Origin: an uncultured Desulfobulbaceae bacterium
GTDB lineage: Bacteria > Desulfobacterota > Desulfobulbia > Desulfobulbales > Desulfobulbaceae
Direction of reading: 5' to 3'
DNA length: 11,749 bases
Assembly: GCA_945787305.1 (NCBI GenBank)
Contig: CALZIH010000057.1
Span: forward strand, 1 to 11,749
Shown here: positions 6,987-11,749 of the stretch, one piece after another
Layout: each line of letters begins with the position of its first letter
Numbering within the stretch: the first letter of the stretch is position 1
Made by a program: the position numbers and the translations under genes
The notes under the pieces: model-generated
What the model was told of the DNA's origin: nothing
The model's input: the letters and a program-made list of their open reading frames with translations, nothing else
Databases searched by the model: none

Positions 6987-7898
6987 TTAAGGGGTGTTGC
7001 GCCTACTGACATGCTGCCTGAAAACGGAAAACCGTGAAAACAGTTGCAGGAGAAGGAAACTTATCAACAGAGCCATTATAATCCGCACCCCGACAATGAC
7101 AAAATAATTGGCACCAAAGAGGACGAAAAGAAGGGCATCTTCAATGATCGAATGACAGATCATGAGAAAAGTGGCAACAAAAAATACATCCCGTCGGCTC
7201 AGGTGCCCGTTATGTGCCTCACGGATCAGAATGCCAGCACCGTAGGTAATGCCAAGCAGTTGGCCGACGATAATGGAAAACGAGGTATTCACCTTTTTGC
7301 TGTACGCCTGCATGAGACGAGTGGATTTGATCAGATCCATAATGATAAGAATAACGGTAATGAGCAAAATAATTTTAAGCGAAAGAATACATGCCTGCAC
7401 CAGAGAAGCCTGGAGCATGGAAAACAATGAAGCATATTCCGGCAAGGGAACCTGGTGCTTTTCGCCTGCAGTGGAAAAAATAGAGCGCGGCAGCAACATA
7501 ACGGGAACCACTGTGACAAAAGCCATACTTCCGCGAAGAAAAATGGAGTAAAAATATGATATCCCTAACTGTTTCATGATAGCGGATTCAACGACCATGG
7601 AATGACAGACGCCAAGAAAAACGGCCAGGATTGTCCACTGATACGGATCGAGTCCCAATGGTGCGGCAAAGGCAATGGCAGCGTAGAGATTGAGCAGCAC
7701 GCCTCCGGCAATGGCCATGGCCGTCTCAGCCGGCAGGTCAAGCAGAGAAGTAATCGGTGCAAAGAGAAAACTTATATATTGCAGCAAGTTAAAATAGAGC
7801 AAAAGGTCGGCAAGAATATAGAGGGGAACAATCAATTTTATGATCAGGATAGCGCTCTTCACTGAGGAACGCAGGCTTTCCGCCAGGATTTTTTTCAT
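6987..7898 (-). CDS. Membrane protein with two gate (nucleoside-recognition-type) domains
   Basis: This 303-residue, very hydrophobic protein has about eight membrane segments. It resembles the Gate domain family (nucleoside recognition, SpmA/SpmB-like), whose members form channel or carrier cores of mostly unknown substrate. Two related motifs occur in the two halves: LGVCHSMVVESAIMKQLG (95-112) and LMICHSIIEDALLFVLFG (245-262). Both have C-H-S followed by an acidic residue, and GGVLLNLYA (65-73) is echoed by GQLLGITYGAG (212-222). The protein is thus an internal duplication, with the halves joined by a hydrophilic stretch near 138-158. The start is supported by a GGGGGAAAAG site just upstream, which sits in a small hairpin. 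The gene follows the zinc-ribbon gene by 60 nt with no terminator between, so they are probably co-transcribed. A transport role is inferred; the substrate cannot be read from the sequence. Confidence 0.82.
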   Translation of the reverse strand: MKKILAESLRSSVKSAILIIKLIVPLYILADLLLYFNLLQYISFLFAPITSLLDLPAETAMAIAGGVLLNLYAAIAFAAPLGLDPYQWTILAVFLGVCHSMVVESAIMKQLGISYFYSIFLRGSMAFVTVVPVMLLPRSIFSTAGEKHQVPLPEYASLFSMLQASLVQACILSLKIILLITVILIIMDLIKSTRLMQAYSKKVNTSFSIIVGQLLGITYGAGILIREAHNGHLSRRDVFFVATFLMICHSIIEDALLFVLFGANYFVIVGVRIIMALLISFLLLQLFSRFSVFRQHVSRRNTP

Positions 7899-7902
7899 AA
7901 TT

Positions 7903-7918
7903 CTTTTCCCCCGAAAAG
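7903..7918 (-). promoter_or_regulatory. Hairpin around the ribosome binding site of the gate protein
   Basis: On the minus strand CTTTTC pairs perfectly with GAAAAG around a GGGG loop, 4 nt before the ATG at 7898. The purine-rich ribosome binding site is made of this loop and the right arm, so folding could limit translation. The stem is only 6 bp and AT-rich, so the effect may be small. Confidence 0.35.
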
Positions 7919-7958
7919 GGTACTGAACAAGATTACCGGGGTGACCCTGCAGTCCCTG

Positions 7959-8192
7959 TTACCCATTACGCTTTGTGCCGCGATAGGTAAAAGCTTTGGC
8001 AATCATCTTAAAATAGCTGCCTTTGTCTATCCCGATCTTCCTGCCGCAGGAACAAAAAATACGTTTCTCTCGTTCAAAGACGTTATAGAATTTATCAATC
8101 CGTGTTTTATGACAACGCAACACCTCGCCCGGCCCAACTTTATCATATCGCCAGAGTTTCCGTTTACAGGCTGTACAGCGTAACACGAGCAT
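7959..8192 (-). CDS. Small zinc-ribbon protein of unknown function
   Basis: This 77-residue basic protein has CTAC (C6, C9) near the N-terminus, C27-H28 in the middle and CSCG (C47, C49) later, the pattern of a small zinc ribbon; C6, C9, C47 and C49 are the most likely ligands. The tail, with GSYFKMIAKAFTYRGTK (58-74), looks like a conserved core. I do not know a named family for it, though similar short Cys-rich proteins occur widely in deltaproteobacterial genomes. There is no signal peptide or membrane segment, so it should be cytoplasmic. Its start lies 3 nt after the stop of the upstream gene and it has no strong ribosome binding site of its own, so translational coupling is expected. 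Nucleic-acid or protein binding is possible but not shown. Confidence 0.72.
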   Translation of the reverse strand: MLVLRCTACKRKLWRYDKVGPGEVLRCHKTRIDKFYNVFEREKRIFCSCGRKIGIDKGSYFKMIAKAFTYRGTKRNG

Positions 8193-8195
8193 GGT

Positions 8196-8504
8196 TTAGA
8201 TTCTTTGTCGTAGTCGTTGAAGTTCTTCCGGATTGGAAAACTTAAAAACGCGAACCTTTCGGCTCCGGGGAAATTCTCGTTTGATCATGATCTTGAGGGT
8301 CCGGGCAAGATCAGCACTCTCTATGCAACAATCCTGTTCTGTAAAGCCGCGCTCTATCACCCGGTAGCCTCCTTCATGCCTGGAGATGAGGGCAATACTA
8401 CGGTCTCGCTTATAGGAAAGCAGCTCCAATCCTCCGGGAGGATCTGTTTTATCGAGGATATTCATAACTTGACGGCGAAGAGAATCAATTGAAATAAGGG
8501 CCAT
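8196..8504 (-). CDS. Uncharacterised small protein, first gene of a minus-strand cluster
   Basis: With the ATG at 8504 the protein is 102 residues, beginning MALISIDSLRRQV and ending PEELQRLRQRI. The frame stays open upstream to a TTG at 8696 (166 residues). That extra part starts in an oligo-T tract, is rich in Cys, His, Ser and Leu, and overlaps a probable promoter region, so I prefer the shorter form; the ribosome binding site is weak for both. No motif is recognised. It has a basic, helical C-terminal half (IKREFPRSRKVRVFKF, 74-89) and a CC pair (59-60), no signal peptide and no membrane segment. It lies 3 nt before the zinc-ribbon gene, so the two probably act together. Function is unknown. 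Confidence 0.6.
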   Translation of the reverse strand: MALISIDSLRRQVMNILDKTDPPGGLELLSYKRDRSIALISRHEGGYRVIERGFTEQDCCIESADLARTLKIMIKREFPRSRKVRVFKFSNPEELQRLRQRI

Positions 8505-8644
8505 GGCTTCTACTTGAATATTTTGCTGCAGGGATTGAAGATCTTTACCATAACAATGGTGTAAACAACAAGAAAGATAAGTATGAGAAGACTGAAGAGA
8601 AGAGAGCGTCTCCAGGATTTGACTTGCGCTGCATTCGTTCTTAA

Positions 8645-8674
8645 ATGTAACCAATGCTGAAGTTTGATTGACAA
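8645..8674 (-). promoter_or_regulatory. Candidate promoter for the minus-strand small-protein cluster
   Basis: On the minus strand TTGTCA (8674-8669) is followed after 18 nt by TTACAT (8650-8645). The -35 is close to consensus and the -10 poor. It would give a leader of about 130 nt before the ATG at 8504. It overlaps the -35 of the plus-strand promoter. Confidence 0.3.
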
Positions 8675-8696
8675 AAAAAAACGGGTATGGTAGCAA
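8668..8696 (+). promoter_or_regulatory. Candidate sigma70-type promoter for resB-ccsB
   Basis: A perfect TTGACA (8668-8673) is followed after 17 nt by TAGCAA (8691-8696), preceded by TGG, which could serve as an extended -10. The start of transcription would be near 8703, about 90 nt before the resB ATG. The -10 is only a partial match. Confidence 0.5.
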
Positions 8697-8793
8697 GCAC
8701 TGTCATGCCTCAATATAAGTTATTTATACTCCAATCCGTGTTTAATCCAAACAGCATGCATTAAACATTCGATCCTTTCTTCGGAATTTACCC

Positions 8794-10173
8794 ATGACCA
8801 CCAAGAAAAAAAATCCGCTCTGGGCATTTTTTGCCTCTGTTCAACTTGCCCTGTTTCTCCTCTTTGTTCTTGCGGGCACATCTATTCTCGGCACCGTAGT
8901 CCCACAGAACAAACCGCTGGCCATATATGCTCAGCAATACGGCCACAACATGGCCAACCTGCTGCAGCTTCTTGACATTATCGACATGTACAATTCCTGG
9001 TGGTTCCTCACCCTGCTCTGCTTATTCTGCCTGAATCTGATCATCTGCAGCCTGGAACGTATCCCCAATGTCATACGTTTACTCAAAAAAGACGACCTGG
9101 CCACCGACAGTGCGCGCCTGCGCAAGATGCCGATCAGAGAAACGCTTACCCTGTCTCAACCGATTGATCAAGGCATAGAAAGCGTTGCCGGGTTTCTTTC
9201 AAGTAAGGGCTGGAAAAGTAGTCAGCGAAAAAAAGATGACGGTGTGCTGCTTTTTTCACAAAAGGGTGGATGGACCCGCTTTGGCGTCTACATCGTCCAC
9301 CTCTCGATCCTGGTCATTTTTCTCGGTGCATTGATCGGTTCCTCAGCGGTTGCCAAAAAGATCCTTCGTAAACCCGATTTTGCCTTTAAAGGCAGTGTGA
9401 TGCTTCCCGAGACCCAGGATACAGATGTCATTTATGCCTTCCAGACGTCTGAGAAAATCGATCTCGGCTTTACGGTGCGGTGTGATTTTTTCACCATTGA
9501 ATATTATGCCAACGGCATGCCCAAAACCTACCTGTCCAAGGTTACCGTGTTGGAAGACGGAAAACCGGTAACGCTTAAAGACGGCGAAACCGTCCATCTT
9601 CTTGAAGTCAACAAACCCCTCACCTACAAGGGAATCACTTTTTACCAATCATCCTACCAGCCCTATCAGGACTTTCTTGTACGCCTGACCAACAAAAAAA
9701 CAGGCGTCAGCATGACCAAAATTATTCCGGCGGGCAAACAGATGAACTGGCAGGAAGGTGGGGCAGAGTACGGTATTCTCAACAAAAAAGCCTTTGGTGA
9801 ATCCGTACAACAAATCAAGATTTGGTTCACCGACCGCCAGGCAGAACCCTCTACCTTCTGGGTCAACAACGCACAAGAAGCCATTATTAAACGTCCGTCT
9901 GCAGAATACAGCATGACGGTGAAACAGCTCTATGCTACAGGACTACAGGTTACCAAGGATCCGGGTGTATGGTTTGTCTATGTTGGTTGCGGCATGATGC
10001 TGATTGGCCTGTACATAGCCTTCTTCATGTCCCATCGGAAAATCTACGCCTTCATCCACGAAGAGGACGGCCAGACAACGGTCCTTTTCGCTGGCAGTGC
10101 CCACAAGAATAAGGTAGGCTTTGAAAAAACATTTACCGGGCTTGTTGATTCCTTCAGGAAAAAAACAGCCTGA
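8794..10173 (+). CDS. resB: ResB/Ccs1 cytochrome c biogenesis protein
   Basis: This 459-residue integral membrane protein is the ResB half of the System II cytochrome c maturation machinery. With CcsB it moves haem across the membrane and attaches it to CxxCH motifs of exported apocytochromes. Membrane segments lie at about 15-35, 68-88, 164-186 and 391-412, with a large external domain between the third and fourth, the standard ResB layout. Family marks include SVQLALFLLFVLAGTSILGTVVPQ (in 15-38), SQKGGWTRFGVYIVHLS (155-171) with the conserved membrane histidine H169, KGITFYQSSY (279-288) and KDPGVWFVYVGC (388-399). Length is normal for the family. The ATG at 8794 has only a weak GGAA site 8 nt upstream. 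It is followed 54 nt later by ccsB, so the two form one transcript. Confidence 0.95.
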   Translation: MTTKKKNPLWAFFASVQLALFLLFVLAGTSILGTVVPQNKPLAIYAQQYGHNMANLLQLLDIIDMYNSWWFLTLLCLFCLNLIICSLERIPNVIRLLKKDDLATDSARLRKMPIRETLTLSQPIDQGIESVAGFLSSKGWKSSQRKKDDGVLLFSQKGGWTRFGVYIVHLSILVIFLGALIGSSAVAKKILRKPDFAFKGSVMLPETQDTDVIYAFQTSEKIDLGFTVRCDFFTIEYYANGMPKTYLSKVTVLEDGKPVTLKDGETVHLLEVNKPLTYKGITFYQSSYQPYQDFLVRLTNKKTGVSMTKIIPAGKQMNWQEGGAEYGILNKKAFGESVQQIKIWFTDRQAEPSTFWVNNAQEAIIKRPSAEYSMTVKQLYATGLQVTKDPGVWFVYVGCGMMLIGLYIAFFMSHRKIYAFIHEEDGQTTVLFAGSAHKNKVGFEKTFTGLVDSFRKKTA

Positions 10174-10227
10174 ACAACGGGTTGACGTCCTTATCCATTA
10201 GATAAACTGAACAAGATGGAATAACGC

Positions 10228-11079
10228 ATGAACAGTTCTCTACTCTTTGGCATAACAACATTCTGTTATCTGTTTTCCAGTGCTTTTTACCTCGGCCTGC
10301 TTCTCTTCAAGAATAAGAAGGTCGGAACCGTAGGCCTTGCCCTGGCTATCATCGGGGTCGTCCTGCAAACGGTTGGTATAGGACTGCGCTGGTGGGAATC
10401 CTACGAATTGGGTATCGGCCACGCGCCGCTGACCAATATGTACGAATCATTGGTCTTTTTTTCGTGGTGTACCACCTTGTTTTATATCTTCATTGAATTC
10501 AAATACAAGGCCCGGTTGGTTGGTGCATTTGTCATGCCCATTGCGGTGGCCACTATGGCCTACGCCTCCTTATCCGCGCGCGTCAATCAGGAGATCAGCC
10601 CTCTGATACCGGCTCTGCAGTCTAATTGGCTTATCGCCCATGTGGTTACCTGTTTTATCGGTTACGGAGCCTTTGCGATAGCCGGTGGTCTAGGCCTGAT
10701 GTACCTCCTTAAAAAATCAGCTATCGATAAGGGTAAGACTGAGGATTCGCTGACCGGCTCCCTGCCGGAACTCAGAATCATCGATGATTTAACCTACAAA
10801 ACCATTGTCTTTGGTTTCCTCTGGCTGACAGCCGGGATCATCACCGGCGCCATCTGGGCAAATGAAGCCTGGGGAACCTACTGGAGCTGGGATCCAAAGG
10901 AAACCTGGTCTATCATTACCTGGTTTGTCTATGCATCCACACTCCATGCTCGATTTACCCGAGGCTGGAGCGGCAGTCGAATCGCCTGGTTGGCTATAAT
11001 TGGATTTATTTCCGTATTCTTTACCTACTTTGGGGTTAACTACCTCCTCTCCGGCCTGCACAGCTACGGTTCAAGTTGA
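10228..11079 (+). CDS. ccsB: CcsB/CcsA haem-handling cytochrome c biogenesis protein
   Basis: This 283-residue protein with about eight membrane segments is the haem-handling partner of ResB in System II. The haem-binding WWD motif is clear: WANEAWGTYWSWDPKETW (210-227). The histidines expected to ligate haem are visible at H65 (GHAPLTNMYE), H138 (WLIAHVV), H240 (STLHARF) and H278 (GLHSYG). It is of normal family length with no fusion to ResB, unlike the single-chain CcsBA of some epsilonproteobacteria. The start at 10228 has a GGAA site 8 nt upstream. Names vary between genomes (CcsA, CcsB, ResC) for this same family. The next gene downstream is a multihaem cytochrome, a natural substrate. 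Confidence 0.96.
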   Translation: MNSSLLFGITTFCYLFSSAFYLGLLLFKNKKVGTVGLALAIIGVVLQTVGIGLRWWESYELGIGHAPLTNMYESLVFFSWCTTLFYIFIEFKYKARLVGAFVMPIAVATMAYASLSARVNQEISPLIPALQSNWLIAHVVTCFIGYGAFAIAGGLGLMYLLKKSAIDKGKTEDSLTGSLPELRIIDDLTYKTIVFGFLWLTAGIITGAIWANEAWGTYWSWDPKETWSIITWFVYASTLHARFTRGWSGSRIAWLAIIGFISVFFTYFGVNYLLSGLHSYGSS

Positions 11080-11187
11080 TCAAAAGCCCTGCGCTGCAGT
11101 TAAAAAAACTACCAAGCCAAGGAAGGCAACAGGTTTTTATTAAACACTTTATTTTAGAAAAAATACTTTTTTCTCCTATCAGCCATA
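11080..11187 (+). other. AT-rich gap after ccsB with weak terminator-like pairing
   Basis: TTAAAAAAAC (11100-11109) can pair with GTTTTTATTAA further on across a loop that holds a short GCC/GGC stem, and a T-rich tract follows. This is a poor terminator compared with the one after the cytochrome, so part of the ccsB transcript may continue into the cytochrome gene. Confidence 0.25.
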
Positions 11188-11218
11188 TTGACAAGGATCG
11201 GGCAACACGGTATATACT
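11188..11218 (+). promoter_or_regulatory. Promoter for the cytochrome c3 gene
   Basis: Perfect TTGACA (11188-11193), 17-nt spacer, then TATATA (11211-11216), overlapping TATACT (11213-11218). The predicted transcription start near 11224 gives a leader of about 50 nt ending in a very strong AGGGAGG site. This is the best promoter in the window and fits an abundant periplasmic cytochrome. Confidence 0.75.
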
Positions 11219-11274
11219 CTAAATCTGAATCATCATTCATTATGGTACTCAATAAATCCGAAAGGGAGGAAAGC

Positions 11275-11673
11275 ATGAAAAAGGTATTGATTTTTGGTGT
11301 TGCTCTGGCGTTTGTCTGCACCACAGGAATGGCAAGCATGTGCATGGCGGATAAGGGCCCGGCAGAGATCACTCTTGAATCCACCGTTGACCCCGGGAAA
11401 AAGCCCAAACCGGCAACCTTTCCCCATGCCAAGCATCAGGAAACATTGAAATGTGCGGATTGTCACCACGGTAAAGACGCAGACGGTAAGAAAGTCGCTT
11501 ATACAGAAGGACAGAAAATTGAAAAATGCGAATCCTGCCATAACAGCAAAGCAGGAATGCCTAAAGGTCTGGAGACTTACAAAAACGCCGGTCATAAACT
11601 ATGTAAAGAATGCCATAAGGCAAGCGGAAATAAAGAGCTGACCAAGTGTGGTACCTGTCATCCGAAAAAATAA
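11275..11673 (+). CDS. Periplasmic tetraheme cytochrome c3
   Basis: This 132-residue exported protein starts at the ATG at 11275, 5 nt after a strong AGGGAGG site. The frame is open further upstream, but the only earlier starts lie across the promoter. The signal peptide is MKKVLIFGVALAFVCTTG..., with likely cleavage after MCMA (residue 25). Four CxxCH haem sites occur at 60-64, 85-89, 110-114 and 125-129. The other four histidines, H51 and H54 in FPHAKH, H65 in CHH and H107 in AGH, sit exactly where class III cytochromes c3 place the distal ligands, giving four bis-histidine haems. All four sites are CxxCH; many c3 proteins use CxxxxCH at two of them. Such proteins shuttle electrons in the periplasm between hydrogenases or formate dehydrogenases and membrane redox complexes. 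Maturation should depend on ResB-CcsB encoded just upstream. Confidence 0.95.
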   Translation: MKKVLIFGVALAFVCTTGMASMCMADKGPAEITLESTVDPGKKPKPATFPHAKHQETLKCADCHHGKDADGKKVAYTEGQKIEKCESCHNSKAGMPKGLETYKNAGHKLCKECHKASGNKELTKCGTCHPKK

Positions 11674-11701
11674 AAAGTTACGGATAACAAGAGTTTAAAG
11701 T

Positions 11702-11739
11702 GGCTGCTTCCTTAATGGTTAAGGAAGCAGCCTTTTTTT
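11702..11739 (+). terminator. Strong Rho-independent terminator after cytochrome c3
   Basis: A perfect 14-bp stem, GGCTGCTTCCTTAA (11702-11715) with its complement at 11719-11732, closes on a 3-nt loop TGG and is followed by seven T residues (11733-11739). It lies 28 nt after the stop codon. Confidence 0.96.
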
Positions 11740-11749
11740 ATTCACCAAA

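Noticed and set aside
8505..8696. N-terminal extension of the small protein to a TTG at 8696 (166 residues)
   Set aside because: The extension begins in an oligo-T tract, has unusual Cys/His/Ser-rich composition and covers the likely divergent promoters. It is not ruled out fully.
11188..11274. Longer N-terminal form of the cytochrome starting near 11188
   Set aside because: That start overlaps the -35 box and would bury the signal peptide. The ATG at 11275 has a near-ideal ribosome binding site and begins a normal signal peptide.

Overview
The window looks like chromosomal DNA of an anaerobic, c-type-cytochrome-rich member of the Desulfobacterota, probably a sulfate reducer or sulfur disproportionator of the Desulfobulbales type. 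The reasons are a periplasmic tetraheme cytochrome c3 with the classic eight-histidine layout, a System II (ResB/CcsB) haem-attachment pair directly upstream of it, an FmdE-family protein with a C-terminal zinc ribbon, and many c-di-GMP/HD-type signalling proteins. The lineage is an inference from gene content; no rRNA or other marker gene is present.

Layout. (1) 1-686 (+): the 3' part of an HDOD-domain gene, open at the left edge. (2) 870-1481 (+): an FmdE-family protein, with a GC-rich hairpin in its leader. (3) 6549 down to 1612 (-): a tight three-gene operon with gaps of 6 and 3 nt. It encodes a cyclic-nucleotide-binding domain fused to a PhcB-like SAM methyltransferase, then two paralogous six-TM PAS HD-GYP proteins. 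(4) 6550-6986: a 437-nt gap holding the operon's strong ribosome binding site, an unexplained set of hairpins at 6745-6841, and a terminator for the gene to its right. (5) 8504 down to 6987 (-): a small uncharacterised protein, a small zinc-ribbon protein and a membrane protein with two gate motifs, probably one transcript. (6) 8505-8793: a divergent promoter region. (7) 8794-11079 (+): resB and ccsB. (8) 11275-11673 (+): tetraheme cytochrome c3 with its own promoter and a textbook terminator.

How they work together. ResB and CcsB carry haem to the outer face of the membrane and attach it to CxxCH apocytochromes; the adjacent cytochrome c3, with four haem sites, is an obvious client. The minus-strand operon joins an enzyme related to the Ralstonia 3-OH-PAME synthase PhcB with two membrane sensors that end in c-di-GMP phosphodiesterase-type domains. 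I read this as a candidate diffusible-signal synthesis and perception module that could control c-di-GMP. That is the most interesting hypothesis in the window, and it is inference. The rest is fairly ordinary Desulfobacterota housekeeping with several unknown small proteins.
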